Translations under genes and position numbers: made by a program | The notes under the pieces: model-generated | Told to the model about the DNA's origin: nothing | The model's input: the letters and a program-made list of their open reading frames with translations, nothing else | The model's database searches: none | Shown: piece after piece, positions 8,514 to 17,115 of the stretch | How positions within the stretch are numbered: the stretch's first letter is position 1 | How the letters are laid out: the number at the start of each line of letters is the position of its first letter | Virus record (IMG/VR): IMGVR_UViG_3300009790_000015 | Location: 1-49,456 of that record | Length of the DNA stretch: 49,456 bases | Origin: a virus | Direction: 5' to 3' (one strand)

Positions 8514-11500
8514 TAGAAATTTAAACTTGCTACTCCATAGGCTATCTCATTGTCAGCATCATAAAAAAATGATATAATATCTGTTTTACTTGCAGCTGTT
8601 GTTAATGTAGGATTACTACCACCTGCAAATTTTACTGTAGCACTACCTGATGCAGCCTCAGTAGCATCTCTATCCCAAACCTTATAGTTAGTTACTGTCC
8701 TACTACCTGAACCATCTTGTTTTAATATTAAAGTAAAATTACCTGATGTTTTTGGGAATATTAAATTTAAATCTGTTATATTGCCACTTCCAAAGGTTAC
8801 AAACTGTTTGTTTCCTGTTTGAAAATCTACATTAGTATCAGAAGCATTGTATGTAGGTGTTACTAAATCAAAGCCAACCCCACAACCATCAAACTCTACC
8901 CAATTTGTTGCTTCAATATTTATATTACTTGCAGCATTCATATGAATATCGCCATCTATAGTAAAAGTTAAATCTGCATTAGCAGCATCATCATCTACTG
9001 TGGTTAATGTTGTTGCTCCGTGTGTTGTAGTTACCATCCTAAAGTAATCGCCTGTATCGGCACTACTTACTTGTTGGTAATCTATTCCACCGTCTACTGT
9101 TTTATTGTTAATACCAATATTTGTATCGGCAGTTCCGTCCACATCCACACTAACGCCTATTGCTTGAGATTCGCCACTTCCCATATCATCACCATTAACT
9201 TTAGATTCTATTCCATAAATTAATTGTACGTGATTACTACCGCCTGATACATCAACTAAACTGTGCATTCCATAAACCCTATCAATCCCTGCAGCTACAT
9301 TTCCTGTTCTATCTAAATCTACAACTAACCCTTTTGTTGTTCCAGATGTAGCAACACTATAATCTTTATCAATAGTTAATGTCCCAGCCATAGTATCATC
9401 AGCGTTGTTTGTTAATCTTAATTCAACAGCTGTTTCTAAAGCTTGTAATGCTTCTTTTATAGTTTGATTATCGGCAATTGTACTACCAGTAAATGTAGCT
9501 AAATCATTAGCTGTATCAGAAGCAGCTCCTACTAAAGTAAATAAATGGTCTAAATCTAATTTTGCTTTAGTACTTGAATAATTTAAACTTTCAATTCCAC
9601 TGGCTGTAAAATGAGCAAATTGATTATCAGCTGCACCTCCATCAATAACTATTGCATTCGTATCATTTAATCCAAATGTTAATGATGCTTGTGCTCCTAT
9701 AGCAGATAATACTTGTGCTGCACTCAAACCTTCAACCTCAGTTCCATCTATTCTGAGAAAATCATCATCTGCTACATTAGCATTGCATTCAAGTATGTTG
9801 CCATCACTAATTCCAGTTGCTTGGTCTGCTGTAGCCCCAGCTTCTACTCCTAGGAATGATAATACATCGCCTTGTGTCATTTCTGTTGGTGAAGATGCAC
9901 TCCCAGAATTATTACCTAACATTCTAGCATCAGTAACATTTTGCATTTTAGCATAAGTAACAGCTCTATTATCAAGCTCAGCTGTTGCTACACCTAAATC
10001 TTTAATAGTAACACTACCAGAGGATACTAAGAAATTATCAGTACTAAATGCTGCAACCCCTTTATTAACGCTTGTCGCTTCTTCAGCTGCTATAGTAATT
10101 GTTGAAGTACTAATACTTGTATCTATTCCTTCTCCACCATTTATAGTCCAATCTGCATCTCCGCTACTTATAGTATGATTGCCACTATCTGCTATAAATT
10201 TAACTCTGTCAATATCCCCAGTATTAGAAGTCCATCCTGCGTCATTATTAAATTGACCTAATTTTATTTCATCTATTTGTTTTCTTTTTTGAACATTATT
10301 ATCTAAATACACTAACTCATCTTCAGAACCAACTACATCTGCTGTTCCATCAGTTAATTCAGTTAAATCTACATTAAATGTTGTAGTTGATAAATCTAAT
10401 AAACTACCTGCACTATAAGTTGTATTATCATTTTCAGGAACAACCCAAGTTCCATCTTTTCTAAGAAATTGATTACTATGAGTTCCACTTCCTGCTGCAA
10501 CCAACCCAGCTGCATAAGAATTACCAGATGCCATAACACTGTAGGTTGTATTTGTATAATTAGAAGCATCTATAGTTCCTGCGCTAGCACTTGTCCAATC
10601 TATATGTTCATTAGCAACAAAGCCTGTTAAATCATCATGAGCTGGAACTTTTCCTGCTACAAGAGCAGTACCGCTCCATGTTCCTGCTGATATTGTTCCT
10701 GCATTAGTTATTCCATTATCAAATGTTATCGCATTTGTTATGTTGCCTCCAGTGATAGTTAGATCTCCAGCAATTTCAGTAATTGAACTTGCCCCATGTC
10801 CTATATCAGTATCAACCGTACCATCGCTTTGAGGTGAAAATTTTATCGCATTTCTTAAAGACCCATGAGTCATAATCGATTTTTGATAATAGGCTCTTTC
10901 TTCTCCATCTGCTACATCTGATAATATAAGATTATCACTCATGTAAGTAACATCTTGCCCTGCATCATTTTTACCAATATAATTTAGCATACAAATATAA
11001 TCAGTATCAGCAGGAGATGCAGAGTTGTGATAAAAACTCATAACAGGACCATATGTACCAGCCTCGGTAGATGTTATTTGAAAACTTGGCTTAGCAGTAC
11101 TTGGACTATTATCTACTATAGTTACATCACCACCATCTGCATCTAAAGTTATATCACCAGCTACATCTAATGTTAAATCTCCTGCGCTTGCTATTGTAGC
11201 AGGCACAGTTACTGTACCAGTAAATGTAGGACTTGCTAATGGTGCTTTTGTAGCTATTGAATTAGTTACTGTTGTAGAAAAACTTGCATCATCTCCTAAG
11301 GCTGCTGCTAATTCGTTTAATGTATTTAATGTACCTGGCGCAGAATCTACTAAATTTGAAACAGCAGTTTCTACATAAGCAGTGGTTGCTATTTTTGTAG
11401 AATCATCACCTGCTGATTGCGTAGTAGTCGTTGGACTTCCACCTAATGATAAGTTGCTAGCTAATGTAGTAATATTAGTTGTCCCTGCCCATGTACTTAA

Positions 11501-12934
11501 AGCAGTATCTTCTACATTACCCAATGATAACATAGTTTTTAAATTACCAGGAGTTATTTCTTCTATTACACCTGCTCCTGCAGAATCTCTACCTAAAATT
11601 CTATCTGTAGCACTAACATTTTGTATTTTAGCATATGTAACTTGATCATCAGCTATATGAGCAGTATCAATAGATCCATTTACATAATGCTCACTATTAA
11701 TAGAATCATCTGCTATATTATCTCCATCTACAGCATCAGCAGAAAGATGAACATGATCTATACTTCCATCTGTATAATGTTCGCTATCAACTGCATTATC
11801 TGCTAGATTGTCTCCTTCAATAGCATCATTGCCTATATAAGCATGAGCAATTGGAGTTGCGGTCCATACACCACTAGTAATAGTTCCAACTTCTGTAATA
11901 GCTAATCCGTTAATATCTGCTTGAGTTTGATCTGCTGTAGCATTATCTTCAATTCCATTTAATTTAGTATGGTCGTCATTAGTAAAATCATTAGTAGTTA
12001 ATCCTCCATCACCTACAGAATAAGTTGTATTTGCAGAAGCTATTGTTATATTATCAGCATCTGTATGTGTTAATGTTATATTTGAACCTGCTACAAATTT
12101 AATATCGTCAGTACCACTTCCTGCTCCACCTGTAGTATTTCTTAATATAATATCATTACTACTATCTACAAATGATAATGTAGTAGTGTTTTGAGTATTA
12201 GCAGTCATATCATCTACAAGAAGATCAATTTTACCACCAGTATCATCATATGTTACGTTTATTCTTGTTTCACTATTACTGCTAAACATACCACCAACAA
12301 TATCTTGAACTTGCTCTGTGCTTAATTGAGTATTTGTATCTGGTGGTACTTGGAAATAACCATCTTCTCTTAAATATCTTGTAGTAGTTCCTGTAGATCC
12401 AGGACTAGGAACAAGACCTTGATTATCATTGTCAAATGTTTGTCCAGTTGCCCATGGTATATTGCTTTGATGTATATCTGTAGAACCTTGACCTGTTGTC
12501 CAATCTATTATTTCATTATCAGAAATTCCCAAATCAGATCTAACTTGTGCTCCAGTTCTTTTTTTAACAATATTATCACCTGTATCTACAACAAGAAAAC
12601 TTTCATTAGATCCATCTCCACTAACTGGTTGCATAGAAAGACTACCAAGCAATGTAGTGTTAGCACCAGATAAGTTAATAGCAGATGTACTTCCTGATTT
12701 TATTGTTAATTCACTTGAATTGTTATTTAAACTACCAAACAATACTCCATTATCTTTTAATAATATATTAGAACTATCTGCATCTAATATTAAATCACTT
12801 GCAGCATCTAATAATAAATCTCCAGATGCGCAATCTATTTCATTGTTTGATATAGTAAGATTAGATCCAATGGTTGTGGATCCTATGCCTGTTCCTATAA
12901 CTAAATCTGAGTCATCTCTATTCCAAGTAGCCAT
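8513..12934 (-). CDS. Large tail fibre protein with internal repeats (1473 aa)
   Basis: A 1,473-residue protein built of short degenerate modules: repeated DGxID/DNxxDSEHY units around residues 370-430 (EHYTDGSID, EHYVNGSID), repeated TYAK(I/M)QNV plus RxLGxxS units, and TWVVPEND/YFQVPPDT strand pairs. The N-terminus MATWNRDDSDLVIG leads into strands of SDLILDADSS type, common in bacteriophage fibres. The C-terminal 110 residues (FTLILKQDGSGSRTV, FAGGSNPTLTTAAS, ending GVASLNF) resemble the terminal domain of many marine phage fibres. It should form trimeric adsorption fibres. It follows the adaptor genes at once, with an 8-nt gap, as expected for a podovirus-type late operon. Confidence 0.85.
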   Translation of the reverse strand: MATWNRDDSDLVIGTGIGSTTIGSNLTISNNEIDCASGDLLLDAASDLILDADSSNILLKDNGVLFGSLNNNSSELTIKSGSTSAINLSGANTTLLGSLSMQPVSGDGSNESFLVVDTGDNIVKKRTGAQVRSDLGISDNEIIDWTTGQGSTDIHQSNIPWATGQTFDNDNQGLVPSPGSTGTTTRYLREDGYFQVPPDTNTQLSTEQVQDIVGGMFSSNSETRINVTYDDTGGKIDLLVDDMTANTQNTTTLSFVDSSNDIILRNTTGGAGSGTDDIKFVAGSNITLTHTDADNITIASANTTYSVGDGGLTTNDFTNDDHTKLNGIEDNATADQTQADINGLAITEVGTITSGVWTATPIAHAYIGNDAIEGDNLADNAVDSEHYTDGSIDHVHLSADAVDGDNIADDSINSEHYVNGSIDTAHIADDQVTYAKIQNVSATDRILGRDSAGAGVIEEITPGNLKTMLSLGNVEDTALSTWAGTTNITTLASNLSLGGSPTTTTQSAGDDSTKIATTAYVETAVSNLVDSAPGTLNTLNELAAALGDDASFSTTVTNSIATKAPLASPTFTGTVTVPATIASAGDLTLDVAGDITLDADGGDVTIVDNSPSTAKPSFQITSTEAGTYGPVMSFYHNSASPADTDYICMLNYIGKNDAGQDVTYMSDNLILSDVADGEERAYYQKSIMTHGSLRNAIKFSPQSDGTVDTDIGHGASSITEIAGDLTITGGNITNAITFDNGITNAGTISAGTWSGTALVAGKVPAHDDLTGFVANEHIDWTSASAGTIDASNYTNTTYSVMASGNSYAAGLVAAGSGTHSNQFLRKDGTWVVPENDNTTYSAGSLLDLSTTTFNVDLTELTDGTADVVGSEDELVYLDNNVQKRKQIDEIKLGQFNNDAGWTSNTGDIDRVKFIADSGNHTISSGDADWTINGGEGIDTSISTSTITIAAEEATSVNKGVAAFSTDNFLVSSGSVTIKDLGVATAELDNRAVTYAKMQNVTDARMLGNNSGSASSPTEMTQGDVLSFLGVEAGATADQATGISDGNILECNANVADDDFLRIDGTEVEGLSAAQVLSAIGAQASLTFGLNDTNAIVIDGGAADNQFAHFTASGIESLNYSSTKAKLDLDHLFTLVGAASDTANDLATFTGSTIADNQTIKEALQALETAVELRLTNNADDTMAGTLTIDKDYSVATSGTTKGLVVDLDRTGNVAAGIDRVYGMHSLVDVSGGSNHVQLIYGIESKVNGDDMGSGESQAIGVSVDVDGTADTNIGINNKTVDGGIDYQQVSSADTGDYFRMVTTTHGATTLTTVDDDAANADLTFTIDGDIHMNAASNINIEATNWVEFDGCGVGFDLVTPTYNASDTNVDFQTGNKQFVTFGSGNITDLNLIFPKTSGNFTLILKQDGSGSRTVTNYKVWDRDATEAASGSATVKFAGGSNPTLTTAASKTDIISFFYDADNEIAYGVASLNF

Positions 12935-12942
12935 ACTAACCC

Positions 12943-13362
12943 CTACATGTCATGTTGTTGAACATTAAAACCAGTATCTAGTCTTCCAGTATTTGCATAC
13001 TTTCTAGCTTCTATTGTAAAATCTTTATAAACCTTTCTCCAATATTCTGCAACTTGTATTCCTTCAACATCTTTTCTATATAACTTTTCCATTACCTTAG
13101 CTATTAATGCTTCATGAAATTGAGCAGGTAATTTAGAATACTCAGTCAGATCTATACTTGCACCTAAACTGAATTCAGCTGCGTCTGTATCAGTACCAGG
13201 TCTATATATTTTTGCAAATTCTTTACAATAAACTCTTATTGTTTTTCCATTATTGGAAGAAGAAGGAGGGGATACTGTTTCACCATTATTAGAAGTAGTA
13301 CCTAGTGCAAGTTTGCCTCTTTCAATCCACCATATCCATCCTTTACTATTTAATACAGCCAT
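12943..13362 (-). CDS. Head-tail adaptor-like virion protein (139 aa)
   Basis: It has 139 residues. The N-terminus has a Trp-rich strand (GWIWWIERGKLAL), then a Ser/Asn linker, then a helical C-terminal half with LPAQFHEALIAKVMEKLY and EYWRKVYKDFTIEARKY. A strand-rich first half, a helical second half and an L/IPxxFHEALI segment recall connector-ring proteins encoded just after the capsid genes. Its start overlaps the previous gene as TAATG. Assignment is by pattern and order only; it could be an adaptor, a stopper or a tail completion protein. Confidence 0.6.
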   Translation of the reverse strand: MAVLNSKGWIWWIERGKLALGTTSNNGETVSPPSSSNNGKTIRVYCKEFAKIYRPGTDTDAAEFSLGASIDLTEYSKLPAQFHEALIAKVMEKLYRKDVEGIQVAEYWRKVYKDFTIEARKYANTGRLDTGFNVQQHDM

Positions 13363-13637
13363 TATACCATATCCTCATCTTCCTTGTCTGGTTTTGCTTT
13401 TAATCTTTGTGCTCTTTCTCCATCTATATATACATCAAATATTTGTATTATAGAATCGTCTAAAGTATAATAAGTTTTATCTGTTACAGTATTTCCTGAT
13501 ACTGTATAACTTGCTTCTGATACTCTAGTCTCAGAGCAAAATTCTTTGTTTGCTTGATTTAATAATTTTATAATTCTTTGATCAGAAACCTCTGGATGAG
13601 ACTCTTTTATATTTTCTATCATTTCTTTTAAAGTCAT
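13362..13637 (-). CDS. Small connector-associated protein (91 aa)
   Basis: A 91-residue protein with an N-terminal helix pair (MTLKEMIENIKESHPEVSD, then RIIKLLNQANKEFCSET) followed by a short beta part (YYTLDDSIIQIFDVYIDG). The LNQANKEFCSET segment resembles the first helices of head-tail adaptors (LN.A...f...t). Coupled by TAATG at both ends to the neighbouring adaptor-like genes. Probably one subunit type of the portal-to-tail channel. Not identified beyond that. Confidence 0.5.
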   Translation of the reverse strand: MTLKEMIENIKESHPEVSDQRIIKLLNQANKEFCSETRVSEASYTVSGNTVTDKTYYTLDDSIIQIFDVYIDGERAQRLKAKPDKEDEDMV

Positions 13638-14254
13638 TATTCTTGTCCTCCAAACATTTCATTGTATTGTGCTTTTAATCTATCTACTCTGTTAGCTATA
13701 AGTTGAGCTATCTCAGAATCTTCCACATCTTCTATATAATCATGCATTTTAGCTTCTAATATTTTAATAGATGCATATAATAAAATATGATCATAATACT
13801 CAGCTGGAAACTTATCAACAGAAGATGTTCCATTATAAGTAGTAACTGTATATTCAGGTAAATATATATAGTATAAATGAGCTGAACCAGTAGGTGCTGG
13901 TTTAACAGTCATATATTGTTCTTGAAAATAGTATATTGGATCATTTGCAGATGCATAATGTATTGAATCAGCATCTGTATATTTATGCAATAAATTTGGA
14001 CTAACTTCAGACGCTGGTATTGAATTTCTTTGAACATATATTATTTCGTGAACTTCATCTATATCTATAGCAGTACCATTAGTTATAGCAGGATCAGACC
14101 ATATCCCAAATTTTTGAGATGCATCTGAACCTTTTATAGCTTTTATTTTTTTATATACATCATAACAACCATCAACGATATACTGCTGTGCCTCGGCATC
14201 AGTATAACCGTCTGTTGAACCTACATAATATCCTATTTTTGTTTTAAAATTCAT
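13637..14254 (-). CDS. Head-tail adaptor protein (205 aa)
   Basis: It has 205 residues: N-terminal helices containing DAEAQQYIVDGCYDVYKKIK, a beta-rich middle (EIIYVQRNSIPASEV, YYIYLPEYTV) and a C-terminal helical hairpin starting at FPAEYYDHILLYASIKIL. The order helix, beta barrel-like centre and helical tail, with P-x-E-Y-[YH] before the last helices, matches adaptor proteins that dock on the portal ring in P22-like and related podoviruses. The gene lies behind the decoration gene after a 67-nt gap that holds a perfect hairpin. Confidence 0.65.
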   Translation of the reverse strand: MNFKTKIGYYVGSTDGYTDAEAQQYIVDGCYDVYKKIKAIKGSDASQKFGIWSDPAITNGTAIDIDEVHEIIYVQRNSIPASEVSPNLLHKYTDADSIHYASANDPIYYFQEQYMTVKPAPTGSAHLYYIYLPEYTVTTYNGTSSVDKFPAEYYDHILLYASIKILEAKMHDYIEDVEDSEIAQLIANRVDRLKAQYNEMFGGQE

Positions 14255-14276
14255 ATTTTCCTTTAGTTACAGATTT

Positions 14277-14304
14277 GGAGCAAGCCCTTTATACGACTTG
14301 CTCC
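14277..14304. other. Perfect 8-bp hairpin between decoration and adaptor genes
   Basis: GGAGCAAG at 14277-14284 is matched by CTTGCTCC at 14297-14304 with a 12-nt loop. In the minus-strand transcript the stem is followed by AAATCTG, not by a U-run, so it is not a typical intrinsic terminator. It may be a weak attenuator, an RNase processing site or a 3' stabilising element separating highly expressed capsid genes from connector genes. Confidence 0.65.
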
Positions 14305-14321
14305 TAGTTCTGTTAAACTGA

Positions 14322-14735
14322 TTACGAAGCCTGAGTAATAGTTATTTTACTATCTACACCAGAGAAAGCAAATACATACCAATTTGTACCATCGCATACT
14401 AAATCGCAATAGTCACCAGGTGCTGCACCATCAACAAAAGTGATAGTGTCTGCATCTGCATCAGATTGTATAGCTTGAGCTGCATCGTTAGTAGCACTTA
14501 ATACAGTTCCAACCATTATGTTGGCACTACTATTAGTTACTATTGTTGGTGCTGCTCCTGTAGCTGTTAAAATAACCTTTAGCTCATACCCTTTAGAAAG
14601 AGCAGGTAAGGTAAGCACATTAGCTGCGCTACCATCTAAGAAAACAGTTTTCCCAGAATCTGCTAATTGTAAAGATGTATCAGCATCTACTACTTTAACT
14701 CCGCCATTTGTTCCACCCATATAAGGTCTAGACAT
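14322..14735 (-). CDS. Head decoration / capsid-stabilising protein candidate (137 aa)
   Basis: A 137-residue beta-rich protein starting MSRPYMGGTNGGVKVVDADTS, with strands such as SKGYELKVILTATGAAPTIV and a C-terminal NWYVFAFSGVDSKITI. Small, Ala/Thr/Val-rich proteins placed directly after the major capsid gene are usually decoration proteins, and a start of the form MSRPYMGG...GV is common among them. The 13-nt gap to the capsid gene supports co-expression. Function is inferred from order and fold-like composition. Confidence 0.6.
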   Translation of the reverse strand: MSRPYMGGTNGGVKVVDADTSLQLADSGKTVFLDGSAANVLTLPALSKGYELKVILTATGAAPTIVTNSSANIMVGTVLSATNDAAQAIQSDADADTITFVDGAAPGDYCDLVCDGTNWYVFAFSGVDSKITITQAS

Positions 14736-14748
14736 TGATTAGCCCTCC

Positions 14749-16125
14749 TTACGCTGTGATTTTAATTAACGAATGTGAGTTAATATTAGTAATACCGATT
14801 CCCTCATCAGACATATATTGATCTTTAACGCCATCATACGCATTATCAGTTTTGATATTGGTTTGATACATTGAAGCTCTATACTGTGAATGGAATAGAT
14901 TATCTTCATCAACTACAACCATGTATTTGTTATATGGTCCTCTCAATGCAGGAGTAGGAATCATTTGCAACATTCCATGAGATGTCTCTAAAGTTCTATA
15001 ATTAAACCCTAGAGCATCTCTTTTCATATCACCCATGTTAACACTCCAACCATTGTTACCAGCGAAACCAGAATTACCAGCTATTTTAGACCAGTAACCC
15101 AATGCACCAGCACCAACAAATGCTTTTTTAACACCTGAAGTTGGAACATATTGGAACACTTTTTCCATATCATCAACAAAATTAGCATATGTATAACTTG
15201 CTTCTGATGCTGTGAATATGTTTTGATAGTCATGAGTTGTTGTAGATTCACCATAGTTTTCGATAGCTGAAACGATACCATAAGTAGTTCTTATTTTACC
15301 TGCTCCTGAACCTGCTGGAGTAGCTATTGTTCCTACTGCTGGACCATTAATACCGCCGTCTGCAAATGTTTCATCTGCATTAGTATCATTATAACCATCA
15401 CCATATGCTGACTCTTGTAATCCAGTACCACCAACACGTTTACCAAATAAGAAAGCTCTTTCTTTTTGGATTTTGTGTTCTTGTGATTTCTGCATTCTCA
15501 ACCTAGCTAGTTCAGATGATTCACCTCTTAAAGCCGCTTCTAACAATGTACCAGTAATTTCAAGAGGATTCTTGAAAATCTGACAAGAGTTATAAACTAT
15601 TTTAAGTTCATCTGCCCAAGCTTCAGGTGAGTAACCACCTTCACCGTGTGCATTACCAATAACATGGAATACATCATTTTCTGCTACGTCAATAGCACCG
15701 CCTACAGGCGTTATTTTAATAGATGTAGCACTTGCAACTGTTGTTACTATTGCAACACCTTTTTTAGTTGCTTCAGTGCTATCCCATACTTCAACTTCCA
15801 TACCAAGCCATGAAGCATCTGCTGATGGTAAGCCTACATAGGCTGTTCCACCTGCTCCATCATCAATAGTAATTGCTGCTGATTCAGTTGCATCTGCTGC
15901 GTTAGCTGGATTTGAAGCTGCATGAAAGCTTTGCTTTACCCAAGGTTGTTTATGTTCGAACATTTTGAAAACGGGATCTGGAACATTTCTTGTTTCTTTA
16001 TTAGCTATAACAGTTGTAAACGGAGTTACGTCCGTCCACAATTCTTTTACAACTTGAGGATCGATGTAAAAATTACGTCTATCCGTAAAGAGAACTCCAG
16101 ATGCCGATAGATCTTTTGCTGCCAT
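14749..16125 (-). CDS. Major capsid protein (HK97-fold candidate)
   Basis: A 458-residue protein in the canonical place after portal and scaffold. The first 70 residues include FTDRRNFYIDPQVVKELW and DVTPFTTVIANKETRNVPDPVF, as in capsid proteins that start with an N-arm and a helix over the lattice. Residues 95-160 (AITIDDGAGGTAYVGLPSAD and following) look like an inserted beta domain. The QIFKNPLEITGTLLEAALRG and QKSQEHKIQKERAFLFGKR segments suit the long spine-helix region. A 68-nt untranslated leader with an AGGAGA site precedes it, longer than most gaps in this arm, which may help high expression. Confidence 0.85.
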   Translation of the reverse strand: MAAKDLSASGVLFTDRRNFYIDPQVVKELWTDVTPFTTVIANKETRNVPDPVFKMFEHKQPWVKQSFHAASNPANAADATESAAITIDDGAGGTAYVGLPSADASWLGMEVEVWDSTEATKKGVAIVTTVASATSIKITPVGGAIDVAENDVFHVIGNAHGEGGYSPEAWADELKIVYNSCQIFKNPLEITGTLLEAALRGESSELARLRMQKSQEHKIQKERAFLFGKRVGGTGLQESAYGDGYNDTNADETFADGGINGPAVGTIATPAGSGAGKIRTTYGIVSAIENYGESTTTHDYQNIFTASEASYTYANFVDDMEKVFQYVPTSGVKKAFVGAGALGYWSKIAGNSGFAGNNGWSVNMGDMKRDALGFNYRTLETSHGMLQMIPTPALRGPYNKYMVVVDEDNLFHSQYRASMYQTNIKTDNAYDGVKDQYMSDEGIGITNINSHSLIKITA

Positions 16126-16193
16126 CTTATTATCTCCTAATTAACCCTTCACTCAACTGCTATATAAGCCTTCGGTCAGGGATAGATTGTTTA

Positions 16194-17087
16194 TTATTTT
16201 TTCCATGATAGCATACTTTGATTAAATAATTGCTCATCATTCATAGGAGCTTGAGAAGTTCCACTTGTTACTGCTGTGGATTGAGGAACTTTCATTCTCT
16301 CTTCTCTTTGTTGATAATCAGCGACTCTTTGTTGAGATTGCATTTGCTCTTTTGAAGGAGCATTTACCATCTCATATACTTTAAACAAAGTTTCGAAAGA
16401 TACATTATTTGGATTTTGAAGCCATTGAAGAGCTTCAGTTGTCTTATTAGCATTCCAGCCTAAAGTTTGCATAGCATAACTTCTAGCTTGGGATTGAGCC
16501 ATTTCATCTCTTTGTGCTGCTTGAGCCATTGCTTGTTGCTCTTGCCTATATTGGTCAACTTTTCCATAATGATCAATCATATCATCTCTATATTTATCAA
16601 CAGATAACCTATACTTAAATGAATCGCTATCTGGATCATTGTATGCGTCTACCTCGTTGTAAGAATGTGGTTTTTCAGGACGAGTTGGAGCCTGCAATGA
16701 ATTCTGCTGAGCAGGTTGTTCATTGGAAGGCGATTGCTGTTCTAAATTTTTCAAGATCTGGGGGTTTTGTTGTATAGCGTTTGCAACAGGTCCCATCATG
16801 TTTTTATATTGTTCAAACTCTTGACTTATCCTACTAAGCTCACCTTGTGTCTTGTCGTTCTTCGATTGCCAGTATTCATAACGATCGGTATCTTGTTTTT
16901 CCTGCTTTGGGACAGCATCAGCATCACCTGCTAATTGTCCTATAGAAGTTTCAGCTGTTGGGTTAGCCATATCACCAGAAACACTTAAACCAGGTTGTTC
17001 AGGCGTTACGCCTGCTTGACCTATTGGTGCTTTCGCTGGATCTGTTGTTTCCATTACTGCCGCTTCTGTATTTATTACGTTTTCCAT
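16194..17087 (-). CDS. Scaffold-like capsid assembly protein (297 aa)
   Basis: A 297-residue, Gln/Glu/Pro/Ala-rich protein of low complexity. A disordered N-terminal 70 residues is followed by a long helical part (KTQGELSRISQEFEQYKNMM, QEQQAMAQAAQRDEMAQSQ) and a short basic end (QSMLSWKK). Placement between portal and major capsid, together with this composition, fits scaffolding proteins that template procapsid assembly through a basic C-terminal helix. No protease motif is visible. Confidence 0.75.
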   Translation of the reverse strand: MENVINTEAAVMETTDPAKAPIGQAGVTPEQPGLSVSGDMANPTAETSIGQLAGDADAVPKQEKQDTDRYEYWQSKNDKTQGELSRISQEFEQYKNMMGPVANAIQQNPQILKNLEQQSPSNEQPAQQNSLQAPTRPEKPHSYNEVDAYNDPDSDSFKYRLSVDKYRDDMIDHYGKVDQYRQEQQAMAQAAQRDEMAQSQARSYAMQTLGWNANKTTEALQWLQNPNNVSFETLFKVYEMVNAPSKEQMQSQQRVADYQQREERMKVPQSTAVTSGTSQAPMNDEQLFNQSMLSWKK

Positions 17088-17115
17088 GATTCTCCTAGTT
17101 TGTCATTATCAGCAA

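Noticed and set aside
16126-16193. Terminator or promoter in the scaffold-capsid gap
   Set aside because: Only a 4-bp CCCT/AGGG pairing and no clear promoter boxes; I treat it as a plain leader.
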